From Paraphysomonas bandaiensis (lineage: Eukaryota; Chrysophyceae): a DNA stretch of 64,000 bases. The stretch covers positions 1 through 64,000 of the forward strand of contig CBFFRP010000520.1 in the NCBI GenBank assembly GCA_965644295.1. Direction: 5' to 3'. Below are positions 12,166 to 23,100 of the stretch, piece by piece. The notes under the pieces are model-generated. The model ran no database searches and was not told the DNA's origin. It worked only from the letters and a program-made list of their open reading frames with translations. How positions within the stretch are numbered: position 1 is the stretch's first letter; each line of letters starts with the position of its first letter. A program made the position numbers and the translations under genes.

Positions 12166-12324
12166 GTGGGAATATAAGATCCAGCAGAATATGTCGATCC
12201 AGCAAAAAAATCCAGGTTTTTTTGATGCATGCTGTTTTTTGACGAATATATTTCAGAGAAATAACGAAAAAAGGTCGATTTTTTTGCTGGATCGACATAT
12301 TCCGCTGGATCGACTTATTCCCAC
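12166..12324. mobile_element. Foldback/MITE-like element, ~50-bp inverted arms
   Basis: The outer ends are GTGGGAATA and TATTCCCAC. The arms of about 49-50 bp pair with a few mismatches and contain two ATCCAGC / GCTGGAT modules each (for example TCGATCCAGCAAAAAAAT at 12190). The loop is about 60 bp of T-rich DNA. I found no clean target duplication. Confidence 0.7.
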
Positions 12325-13344
12325 AGAAGGAATTTGAGAGAGCGAATACACTGTGAATCGTGCCATTATTAACTGTGAGTTCGTATTGCAAGCTTCATCA
12401 CTATGCGGGAGAGCTATTGTGAAGGTTTATGCCTCATTATCGACAAAATGAGCGTGACAAGTGGGTTCCCGTGACCTGTAGAAAAGCGGAGAGTGTATGT
12501 CTCGAGGTTATTGAAGACGACGCAAGCAAGCAGTATGCCTATTAGTATTGGAGGGGAGAAAAGCATTTGAAATGCGCAGTGAAAGTTCAGTCCGAGTACG
12601 TCGTTGATTCATGTGCTGATTTACAGCATGAAACCGTGTTTGAAATGGAAAAAGAAGACCATGCAGGTGAGGTAGTGGATATGCTCGACTTACTGAGCAA
12701 TGCTCTCAGTCGTGGTAAAAAGAGAAATAATGTATCAGAAATGGCTTTAAGCTCCAGAGACTCCCGGCTAGTGTCAGGTAATAAGTATTGGTACTAGAGA
12801 CTAGAGTAGTAGAGTGTGTAGCTGGAGTACTATTGGTCTGTTGAGTAATAATCAGTTCATTCATTGGGGTACAGTTATTGCTTTTCTGTTACATGCGCAA
12901 GCAATAATGAGAACTAGATGGTGTACTGTAATGAACTATAAGATTAGGTGAAATTTAGCATATATCAAGATTTGTCGTTAATTTGCAGCAAACGCATGCA
13001 TGTGTATGTGCTAAGGCGCTTACAAGCTCTTCTGCTCTATAATATCAAATAAACTGTCCTGTATAGCATGGCATTTCAGCTTTTAGAAATTTTTGTTAAT
13101 TACTACTACATTATACTACAATTTTTGTACTTAGTATTGTATTGTATAGAACCACTCCTAGTTGTACAAGATACACGAGTAAGCTGCTGTACACGATAAT
13201 CCACAAATGTGCTTGCAATCACATACGAATCATTATTATTCATAATAAATACTATTTCAATAGGCATACGAAGATTGTACTTCTCTTCTACGCGCCGTAG
13301 CATTGACATAGATTACTCGTTTTCTCAACTAACAGCCGCACTAT

Positions 13345-14247
13345 CTAGAATACGGTAATCAGGACAAAGCAGCTGTAGAGAAGCATGATTGGATAGGCCA
13401 CTAGCCAGTATTGTTCAGTCAGCTGAAGCTTTGAATCGAATATCCTGCAGGAGAGCAATGACAAATGATTAGTTGACGGGAGGAAAAGTAGTATTTTCGA
13501 ACCTCGTGGATGCAGCGGTGGACCAGATTACCACCAGCACGGAAACAATAAACCCAATAACGCCTCTTAGATCCAACACTATGGATAATGCTGTACACAT
13601 ATTATATACGCACAGAAATATGATGTACATCACCCACCCGCGAGTCCGATTATTGGCAGCATACAGTAGCCCAGCACCGAGGAGGTTCGCCATATATCGA
13701 GCCCGCCCTTAGAGTCGAGGAGATTAATTACTGTATAAAGACTGGAGCACCCAAATATGCTAAAACCGTAAATGTATCCAAAGTGAACCTTCCCAGAGAG
13801 GAGAAGAACTGCCCCAAGCAGCATGCAGTATACCAACGGTCCAGCGATATCTGCGTCGTCCAAAATATGCTCATCGATGTGCTGAAAATTCAAAGTGAGA
13901 ACACACGCATCCAATAAAGAATAAAAAGTTACCTTAATGGGTATGATAACTGCCTGTGTTTTACTCCATATGTGATCAAATCTAATTCCCAGTTCTTCAA
14001 GTAGAGGGGCCTCATTCTCATAATCCTCATCAGCATCAAATCGTCCTGTATATCCTGAGCTCATATCATCCCCGCTGCCGTATCTGGGTATATCGGGAGT
14101 AGAAGCCCCTGGTTTATCAGGAGACTTTGAGTACCACGGGTCCTCATTAGAGGTGCCGTCAAAGTCCGAGAAGTCTGATCCATAGTTACCATACCCCTCT
14201 GCTGGGCTCGAATAGTTTTCAGGATCAAGAGCGTGATTTCTTATCAT
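13345..14247 (-). CDS. YIP1: YIP1/YIPF5-family membrane protein, copy 2
   Basis: Exons 14247-13933, 13881-13638, 13590-13503 and 13444-13345. Sequence and gene structure are indistinguishable from the copy at 7713-8615 (offset 5632). Identity extends through introns and the shared upstream region, so both copies should be expressed alike if both truly exist in the genome. Confidence 0.88.
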
Positions 14248-14702
14248 TTTATACGTAGATCCGAGAGAGAGTCAGAGACTATTGTGAGGGTCTACACATT
14301 AATAATATAAAGGTGTCCTAATCTGTTATGTATGTGTGTGTGTGTATGTGGGCTCTGCAGCTCTGTTAAGAGTTAAAGGAGTGTTATACAGTGCTGTATA
14401 CACTGTATGTTTACCGTCTACAACACTCAACTGCGACTCGCAACAACAATAGCGATAGTAAAATACCACGGTATACCTAGTGTATACTCTGTATACTGCC
14501 ATAGGTGCTGCTCCTGCTATTGCTCTATGTGAGGAATGAGTATGTATACCATGGTATACGGCACTGTATACCTACATCACAGCACATGATCATGAGCGAG
14601 CCGAGATGCATAGGCAGATATGCACCCACTGCTGTGTTCCGCCTCATATGCTCCTCTCGTACACGCATGTGGTGATTCAATCCGGGTAGTTCATATGGAG
14701 GA
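14248..14702. promoter_or_regulatory. Divergent intergenic region, copy 2
   Basis: Duplicate of 8616-9070, with the same GTATAC-rich content. Confidence 0.45.
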
Positions 14703-15374
14703 ATGACCTCTGTGTTATTTCGTTTGTTTGGCTGTAGATGTGAGAGTGGTGGGGGTATGAGCGATATGCTCTCAGAGCTCTCTGTTCTCTTATCCTCCGC
14801 CTCGGACAGCATCAGCAGCAGACCGGAGCTAGAGCTGGAAGGGGTCCCTGATGCTGTGTGGACACCCGCAACACACAGGCTATTTTCTTACTCCTTCAGG
14901 CGCAAAGTGTTCACTCTGCTGTGCTGTCTAAAGAGATGCGGTATATTCCTGCCTCACGAGGTGCTCACACTGTTGATACTGTCTCACTTTACTCTGCGGA
15001 GTGAAATCATGTCTCATGTGGTGTGCATAAGCGCAACTCGAACGGAATTTGCCCAGTTGAGCCGTTACTCCCGTATATATAGCCTTCACTCGCCAGTAGC
15101 ACTTGATATAGTGTCATGCCGTGACGATGATGGAGAGGTGCGCATCGTTTTTGGAGAACGTTGTTATCCGAACTCCACAGATTCACATCTCATGCTAGCT
15201 AACCTTCACAGCAGTGAATTCGTTTATTGGAAGAGGTTAAGAGATGGGAGCGATTTCAGCTGGAGGGTAACGAAGATGACAGAAGACATGCTATCCCACA
15301 CAAATTTACTGATTTTTGGGACGGAAAGTATTATGGATAACGAATCTTGGTTTTATATACTTAAACAGCTTTAG
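14703..15374 (+). CDS. Unknown 223-residue protein, copy 2
   Basis: Identical to the gene at 9071-9742 in sequence and in its head-to-head placement with YIP1. After the stop codon the two copies share only the next 13 bp. Confidence 0.55.
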   Translation: MTSVLFRLFGCRCESGGGMSDMLSELSVLLSSASDSISSRPELELEGVPDAVWTPATHRLFSYSFRRKVFTLLCCLKRCGIFLPHEVLTLLILSHFTLRSEIMSHVVCISATRTEFAQLSRYSRIYSLHSPVALDIVSCRDDDGEVRIVFGERCYPNSTDSHLMLANLHSSEFVYWKRLRDGSDFSWRVTKMTEDMLSHTNLLIFGTESIMDNESWFYILKQL

Positions 15375-15519
15375 TCTGCATTTTTTATTGCTTTTGTGCT
15401 GAGCTGCTGCATTCTTATTGTATGTGTGTATAGTGTATATGGTTTTGAGTTCATTCAGCCGTGTAAATTAATTTACAACGGCGTATATATTTCGAATAAA
15501 AATGTCTAAGTTCAGTTTA

Positions 15520-15810
15520 TTACGACGAGGTAAATTGCTGAAGCCTTTTTAGAAATCTCGTAATGTGATGTTCTGTAAATGTGGTTGTTGCTACGAATCT
15601 TCGAATCATATATTCAGTATATAATATATGTAACACCCTCCTATTGGTGTCAGCATCATCTAATGCAGTAACGAGTCCAATATCTCTGACGCGCTGCTCA
15701 TCAGCACTCGATATCGACTGTTGTTCTTCAATAATCATTGCTCTGATCCTTCTCAGAGCTAAATGAAACAGACTAGAGTCATGAACCTCCATTTCAGGTT
15801 CTCCCTCCAT
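15520..15810 (-). CDS. Unknown small protein, 96 residues
   Basis: A single frame with a good start context (ACCATGG). The protein is helical-looking and charged, beginning MEGEPEMEVHD, with a long stretch rich in Arg, Ile and Leu (LALRRIRAMIIEEQQ) and an aromatic/basic C terminus (FLKRLQQFTSS). I do not recognise a family and see no intron. It is convergent with the 223-aa gene and would be the minus-strand partner of the His-rich gene at 17681, though 1.9 kb separates them. It could be spurious. Confidence 0.4.
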   Translation of the reverse strand: MEGEPEMEVHDSSLFHLALRRIRAMIIEEQQSISSADEQRVRDIGLVTALDDADTNRRVLHILYTEYMIRRFVATTTFTEHHITRFLKRLQQFTSS

Positions 15811-15894
15811 GGTAATAATAGATAACTAACAATGAATATGACTACAACTACAATAATACTATCTACAAGCAACTTCCAGAGTACAGAAATTGCA

Positions 15895-16301
15895 TCTTAT
15901 TATCAATAATCAATATATACATATGATTCCCAGGCCAGAGGAAGGCCTGCAGGAATGACCTTCATCCATATACATTACTAATAGCTCAGCCTGATCACAA
16001 CTGATTCATCATCAATGCATAAGGGAAGATACATTCAGTATTCTCATTGTAGTTGAAGCCTTGTATACGTACTTCCAAGTACAGTTCAATAAACAATAAG
16101 TACCTAATGAAATACATAAGTACAACTGTATTACTGGATAATCTGGCAATACACGTCTATCAGCGTGGATATCAAACCCGGAATTCTCCAGTAAACTTCT
16201 CCAGCCTTAAGCATTAATATATAGATAATAAGAACATATACATATAAATCATCAATCATAACATCTTCATCATTGAATTTCATTATTGGTAATCCTATCT
16301 T
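15895..16301 (+). repeat. 407-bp tandem duplication, unit 1
   Basis: Head-to-tail with unit 2 (16302-16712) at an offset of exactly 407. One substitution is visible (ATATAGATAATA here, ATATATATAATA in unit 2). The unit starts in TCTTATTATC and carries no gene. Confidence 0.95.
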
Positions 16302-16712
16302 TCTTATTATCAATAATCAATATATACATATGATTCCCAGGCCAGAGGAAGGCCTGCAGGAATGACCTTCATCCATATACATTACTAATAGCTCAGCCTG
16401 ATCACAACTGATTCATCATCAATGCATAAGGGAAGATACATTCAGTATTCTCATTGTAGTTGAAGCCTTGTATACGTACTTCCAAGTACAGTTCAATAAA
16501 CAATAAGTACCTAATGAAATACATAAGTACAACTGTATTACTGGATAATCTGGCAATACACGTCTATCAGCGTGGATATCAAACCCGGAATTCTCCAGTA
16601 AACTTCTCCAGCCTTAAGCATTAATATATATATAATAAGAACATATACATATAAATCATCAATCATAACATCTTCATCATTGAATTTCATTATTGGTAAT
16701 CCTATCTTTCTT
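16302..16712 (+). repeat. 407-bp tandem duplication, unit 2
   Basis: Second unit of the pair. The match runs on through the TTCTT at 16708-16712, giving short homology at the junction, as expected for slippage or unequal exchange. Confidence 0.95.
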
Positions 16713-17365
16713 TGTCTTTTGAATAGATATATAAGTATCAATGATAAGCATGAATCGCACAATACATAGATGCGATAATACAAGTAAGCTACTATTGTGG
16801 ATAAAACAGTTGGACTAGACGAATAGTTCCACTCTCGCTCTCAATAAGACAAATACCTTTTAAGGTTAGATTATACATACATCTTATATGATTTAACAGT
16901 ATCCAACACTTCTAAATCTCAGTATGAAGTATGCAATATGTAATGTAGTACCATCACTTGAGGAGTCACTGAGCTACATCTACCAGAAAATACTAGCGGC
17001 ATCCTGCATCCTGCACTACTTCGAGATATGTGCATTATTAATGACCAGGCTTGATTATATTTCAGGACAACGCTCTTCAGATGCGCCGTACACCCCTCCA
17101 CATCACTCCAACGCCTTTACATAATTTCCTCTCACCTCCACAGCCATAACTGACGCGATTAGCACGATGTATCCTGGTACTACGTTGTATTCATGTTATC
17201 AGTGGACGCCCCCTCTTGTATATGTGTGATGGTATGGCTCTCATTACTAGTAAGATCAGTCAGACCACAAGCAACGAAGACAATGTCATCAATAGCAATG
17301 AATGCGCTCTCCTAGACATCTAGCTAGAGATACATACATATACACACAGAGAGCATGTACGTCTG

Positions 17366-17481
17366 TGTATGTATGTATGTATGTATGTATGTATGTATGT
17401 ATGTATGTATGTATGTATGTATGTATGTATGTATGTATGTATGTATGTATGTATGTATGTATGTATGTATGTATGTATGTA
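17366..17481 (+). repeat. GTAT microsatellite
   Basis: About 28 perfect GTAT units, about 200 bp upstream of the start of the His-rich gene. Confidence 0.95.
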
Positions 17482-17680
17482 CAGAGTAGAGTACAGCAGT
17501 ACATAGCAGTACAATATACGTATGTACAGTATATACTATCTGTGAGTGCGGTGTATTATGGTATACACGCATACACATACACGGCACACTCATCATGTGT
17601 GTGTATCCACGACACGCAGTGCGCTGTGCTGGCCAGAGCAGTCATCGGCAGACATAAACACATCGTCGTCTTCGAGTAGC

Positions 17681-19524
17681 ATGTTCCTACAGAATCTCTC
17701 CACAGCCTCAGAGCGGCAGGGCCGTAAATCGAGCAATGTGAGTGGCATGAGTGCTGTATGCGTGTATGTATGTGTGGAGAGAGGCGTGTATATGTCACAC
17801 GTGTATACAGAAGAGCAAAGGACAAGAAAAGGGACAAGAAAAGGGACATGAGAAGGAACAAGAAAAGGGACACAGGAAGATGATAACCGCGCGAGATGTG
17901 TCCATCCCTCGAGATATCCTGCTGGGCTTCCTTAACGACTGTGTCGCTAAACTATTAGACGATAAGACCATACAAGACACTGTCACCAGACACCTCCACA
18001 CTCACAGGCCTCTTAGTGAGCTCATGATAGAGTTTCAAAGGGACACGTAAGTTATTTTATTGGAGATTGACTGTTGTGACTCATGTATGCAGCATGGAGA
18101 ATGACTGGCTCATTGAGAAGGAGTTCGGGTGCCAGTACCTGAGCCACTTAGCTGTCCACCATCCAAATGATCCTGAAATGATAAAGGCTGCCAAAAGATT
18201 TATGTTTATGGCAATGCGCTCATATGTGAATGCCCTGAAGCATTCCAAGGACCTTCGCCCTCAACCTCCTAAGGGGTCACAAGTAGGAACCAAGGACGAT
18301 AAAACACCTTCAGCGGAGTCGAACGCATCGGACTCAAATGCGTCCGAGTCTACTGAAAATCCAGAACCTCTCTCGAAAGAGGAATTGCTTGAGTTTATGG
18401 AGGGATGCAACGCTCTTATGGCCATGCCTGAGTCGAAGAAGTTTTTGAAAGACTCTTTTGAGAGTAGCCGGCGCCCTCCGCAGGCGGCCATGCAGGCTAT
18501 GCAAGAGAGTATGTGGGAAAACTTAGGGATAGATCCAGCCTTTGGAATGAAACAGATAGGTTCTATGCACGAAAGATTTACAGACGACGCCAATGTGATG
18601 ATGAAACTTCAGCAATTCATGATATGCGCGCAGTTGGCCGGCCGCGAAGCGATGATGAGTGAAGCTGAGAGACGAGCCTTTTATGACCAGATCCCTCCTC
18701 TTATGCAGAGTATGCCCCATATGTACGTTTTCCAGATGCAGGTCATGCAACAGCAACAAGGTGGACACGTGCATGGGCCGCACTGCCAGCACAATCACCA
18801 GCATGAACATCACGGTCACAGTCATGGTCATGATCAGCAGCAAGAATCTCCTATGCAGCAGGTGTGATTAGTGTAGTTAGATTGCGTCCTGTACGTGTAT
18901 ATTTTGTATTATGCGCTTTTTGATAATATATTGTAGCTGTCTGCTATGATGCAAGACGAAAAGTCTCGCGAGCGTCTGCAGAATCTCGGCACCCGTGTAC
19001 AAAGTAGCCGGGAGCAGGTCGATCGAAAGGTATCTTCGTGGGGTACTGAAGAAAGAAAACAGTTTTTCGACGAATTTTCTCGTGACCCTCTGGTAGATGA
19101 GATGAATGGAATTGGGAGCAGCCCAGTGGCTCGGCTGGAACGTTTCCTGGCAATGTCTGATACGGACTTGGAGAATCTCATGACCCTGCAAGCATGCGTA
19201 ATAAAGGATGCCGAGGAGGGTGGAGATCTTGGAACGAAGCTCAGGGCGGCTCAGGGTCATGACCATTCGAGCGCGGGAAGTTCTGGGGCGGATGGAGGAG
19301 GAATGTTAGGAGGACTGATGGCGAGCTTCGGTGCACTGACGGGTCTCGGTGGTAGATCACAACAACAACCATCTGGTCATTCGCACAATCACAATCACTC
19401 CCACAGTCATAACCATAGCCACTCCCACAGCCACGAACATGGACATGGCCACGGGTGCACTCACGGACATGGACAACACGGAGCGAAATCTGATCCTACC
19501 ACTGGAGAAACTATGGATAGGTAA
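17681..19524 (+). CDS. Histidine-rich protein of unknown function
   Basis: Exons 17681-17737, 17811-18046, 18093-18861 and 18937-19524 give 549 codons in frame (introns 73, 46 and 75 bp). An alternative ending splices at 19521/19595 to a last exon ending at 19620 (C terminus SRDCWIKQ, 556 codons); I cannot decide between the two. After a Lys/Gln/Glu repeat (KGQEKGQEKGHEKEQEK) comes a helical region (IPRDILLGFLNDC; KEFGCQYLSHLAVHH). An acidic Ser/Asn linker and a Met/Gln-rich region follow, then two His clusters (HGHSHGHD near residue 345; HSHNHNHSHSHNHSHSHSH near the C terminus). The His clusters suggest metal binding, which is inference. I do not recognise the family. Confidence 0.7.
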
Positions 19525-19892
19525 TTTTTAGTGGAAAGCTGCATATCCCTAATCGTGTACTTTCAAAAATAATTAGTGTGTTATTTCTATTACAGTCGCG
19601 ACTGTTGGATTAAGCAATAATTACTCAGTTGTAAACAACAAAATTGTGACTTGATACGCTGTATTTTATCAAGAATATCTTGTGTAGGCATAATACTGAG
19701 TTTGTAGTCTTTTACATGTACTCTTCTGTTTGTGAGAAATTAAAAGCTGTATTTCAAGGTAATTGAATGATGACTGTTACTTCAAGAAGACAGTAGTGTG
19801 GTTAGCAGTATTACATGAACTACTGATATGAAAGGAATAACAGTAGTGAAGCTGAAATAATATATTGATTGGTAGTTGAGAGATTCAGTGTC

Positions 19893-20157
19893 TATTAGGA
19901 TTCAGCTTAATACATGATTGTATCTGTGAGTTATAATGTTCAATGAAATACACCATGAACTGAATTAGAGAGAGTATCTGTCGAAGATACGTGATCGTCA
20001 TCATAACGTCGTCATTATCAGTTACACTTCTAACTATTCCGTTGTGCATGATAGTACGTCCTATATTGTTATTCATAATTTTCACTCTATCGTGTTCATT
20101 ACTTACACTCTAATAATCACAACATTGTTTTACTATTATAAAGATCAATTCTTTATT
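19893..20157 (+). repeat. 5' LTR
   Basis: Starts TATTAGGATTCAGC and ends AAGATCAATTCTTTATT. The usual TG...CA ends are not seen. Short frames on its minus strand are not genes. Confidence 0.95.
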
Positions 20158-20168
20158 TGGTAGCGAGA
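20158..20168 (+). other. Primer-binding site of the retrotransposon
   Basis: TGGTAGCGAGA abuts the 5' LTR. TGGTAGC is complementary to the 3' end expected for initiator Met-tRNA. The Gag-Pol start codon begins at 20168, so the site overlaps the start of the coding region. Confidence 0.75.
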
Positions 20169-23100
20169 TGTCAGTTAAAGTTACAAGTTACGACTCAACC
20201 GACTCGGATTCGACAACCGACAAGCGAAAGGACTCAATGCCAAAATTCGATGCGAAGAACTTCTCCAGGTGGCAGAAGAAGTGCCGTGCATGGTTCTATC
20301 GCAAGCCTAAAATCGTTTATACTCTACAGAACGATCACCCAATTGAGCCTGAAGCAGGAGAAAACTCAGATGACGAGGACTACCAGTATCGACTCGAACA
20401 GTACCAGGATGCGAAACGATATTATGATGAGGGTAATAACTACCTATGGTCAGTCATTGCAAGCTCTATCATTGGTCAGAATGAAGAGGCTGAGGGGATT
20501 TTGGAGAACGTCCCCGATGGAGACGGTAAAACCGCCTGGACGGACTTGCTCAACCATTTCAAAGAAAAAACGACTAACGACGTCATCACTGATCTGATTG
20601 GCCAGTTTCAGAGCATAAAAATCAAAAAAGGTCAGTCGATAATCAACTTTCTTGACGCTGTCGAAAAGCTCCGAAACAAGCTGATTAATTATGGTCATCG
20701 GATAAGTGACCAAGATCTCATCTCACGCATTCGACAAGGCCTGGTATCCAAAGAAAATATGACGTATCGTGAACTGGCAATCAACCTGCAGATGCACCCT
20801 ATCGATGACTACAAAACACTCATACGCAGACTACGCGGATTAGGAAGCTCGTCTGTTGGAATGCTCTTGTCAAGCAACGAAGAAACAAAAACCGACAGTA
20901 TTCAGCTTGCAGCCTCAAAACCCCCATTTTTCAAAAGTAAAGTGAATTCCAAGCGCAAAAAGGGGACATCTTTCAGAAACCGTTCCAATAAACCGAAACA
21001 TGACAAGAGAACTGACAAGGACATTAAGTGTTTCCGATGCGATGGAAAAGGACACATCGCTTCAGAATGCAAACACTCATGGGAAAGGATCCAACAAATG
21101 AAGAGTTCCTCTGGAAACAAATCAACCAGTAGGAAATTCAAAAAAGTTAGATTCCAGACCCACCAGAGCACTGAAAACGACGAATCCGACCAGTTTGCAG
21201 ATTATGAAGACAGTGGTCCATTGCAACAGAAAGGACGAGACTTCGGAGGAGTCGGATATCCAACAAACGACGAAACGAACTTCGTTTTTGATCAAGAAGC
21301 CGGAATGGGGACCCTTGATTCTGGCTGCACAGTCTCCATCACACCTGAAGCCGGATACATCACCAATTATGAGGAATGCCTCACCGACATTCAAACAGCT
21401 AAGTCAGGATCGACTATGACCTCTTCAGGACATGGAAGACTTGGTATTATCCCCAAGTGCAAGCACGTGGAACATGCTTCGAGGACACTCGTGTCCATCA
21501 GCCAATTAGATGACCTAGGGTATAAAATCTTGTTTGGAAACCAATCAGTTGAGATATATAAAGATGAAATACTGCTATCAAAGGGTAAGAGAGTTGGAGG
21601 CCTATATGAAATTCCGTTAACAGACCTCGGTACTCCTATTGACGAATCCCACCTTGCTTCAACCGCTTCAGGCCCACTCGCAACTCTAGCACATAAGAGA
21701 TTGGCACATTCTTCAATTGGACTCATACAGAAAGCTGTACAGTCAAAATTAGTAACGGGTATTAAGTTAACGAAGTCGGAGATGAATGCTACTTCTTTAC
21801 CGGGTGGCCTATGTGATGGTTGTGCTAGTGGTAAATCTCATCGCCGAAAACATAGACACGCTATCAGACAAATGCTGCTCAAGCGTGTAAGAAGAGCGAA
21901 TGAGCTGGGGGAGCTAGTAGTAGCCGATTTTTCTGGACCCCATGCACCAGAGGCAATCATTACTGGCAACCGTTACATACTCGGGATGACAGATGTAGCT
22001 TCCAGACACCAATGGGACTCCTACGGACCAACGAGAGATGAAGATTTCGTCATCCAATCCATCCAGAAAGTTGTCATGTATCTACGTAGTAAAGGGAAAC
22101 GACTACAACATTATCATGCGGATGGCGGGAAGGAACTCGTATCAAGAAAAGTTCTAGAGTATCTTCAATCAATAGGGGCTACATGGACTTTCAACTCCCC
22201 GTATACCCCCGAGGATAACCCATTCCAGGAGCGATCATGGCGGACAACAAAAGAACGAGCACTCAGCAGCCTTATCGACTCTGGACTCCCACCGAATTTC
22301 TGGGAACAAGCCTCAAGGGCGACAATACACATCAAGAACAGGTTACCGTGTCAAACAGCTAAAGGATTTATGTCTCCACTTCAGTTTATCGAAAACGAAA
22401 TACCAGACTTGAGTTATGCCAGAATATGGGGATGTAAATGCTTTGTGAATATCGATTCCAGTCTCCGAAAGAACAATTGGGACAGACATAGCTGGCCTGG
22501 GTATTTTATGGGCTATCGAGAGGATGGTCCTGGATATATAGTCTTTGTTCCCGCATTAAGAGATTTTGTTATGTCAGGACATGTATTTTTCAACGAATGT
22601 GTTCCACCAGCGGATAAGAGATATTTTAAGGAGATAAATGAGATCTTCAGAGAGAATGAGACCTCCAGGACAGTAGAAAGTTTCAAATATCTCATAGGTC
22701 TAGCTCATGTAGATCCAGACGATGGATTAACATATGTAACGACTCAAATAAAGCTCAGAAAAGGATTAATCGCAGCGTATCGTGGTCTAGTCGATGACAG
22801 TGGTGACAAGACACGACTCATCCAGCTCGACGACCCCATTCATGCTGCAGACGTCGAAAAGTACACTGAAGAATACATAGAACTCAAAGCAGTTGGTCTC
22901 AAATGTATTACGTCTCGATCGAAAACCCCAATACATAAATCCAGCAAATCAGATCAAGACCCCGATACAGTTATTGGATCTCCAGCGCCAGCCGCTACTT
23001 CCAGGGGGAGTGGCGAGAATCTCAGACATCATGATGCCGCGCAGGAGAGAATCAGCAGCCATCGGTGTGAACCTACCCACTCCGATGCAAAGATAGCGAA

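Larger units (their letters stand above)
10923..13007. other. Segment C, present once between A' and B'
   Basis: These 2085 bp are absent at the A-B junction (7376). They contain a minisatellite (10953-11213), a perfect 23-bp inverted repeat (11612-11673), a roughly 159-bp foldback (12166-12324) and short open frames on both strands that I cannot assign. No intact gene is supported. It looks like transposon-derived or intergenic DNA. Confidence 0.6.
13008..15387 (+). repeat. Segmental duplication unit B', second copy
   Basis: Copy of 7376-9755. Its right flank leads into the 96-codon gene, presumably the ancestral neighbour of the 223-aa gene. Confidence 0.9.
15811..17365. other. Intergenic DNA with a tandem duplication
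   Basis: Contains the 407-bp tandem duplication (separate entries). At 16920-17160 there are short frames with plausible splice-like signals on either strand, but no combination I tried gave a recognisable protein. Confidence 0.35.

Noticed and set aside
16919-17160. Possible small spliced gene upstream of the His-rich gene
   Set aside because: Several splice combinations on both strands were tried; each hits a stop or gives no recognisable protein.
19885-20085. 66-codon frame (-) repeated at 25347-25553
   Set aside because: It is LTR sequence on the wrong strand; recurrence is explained by the two LTRs.
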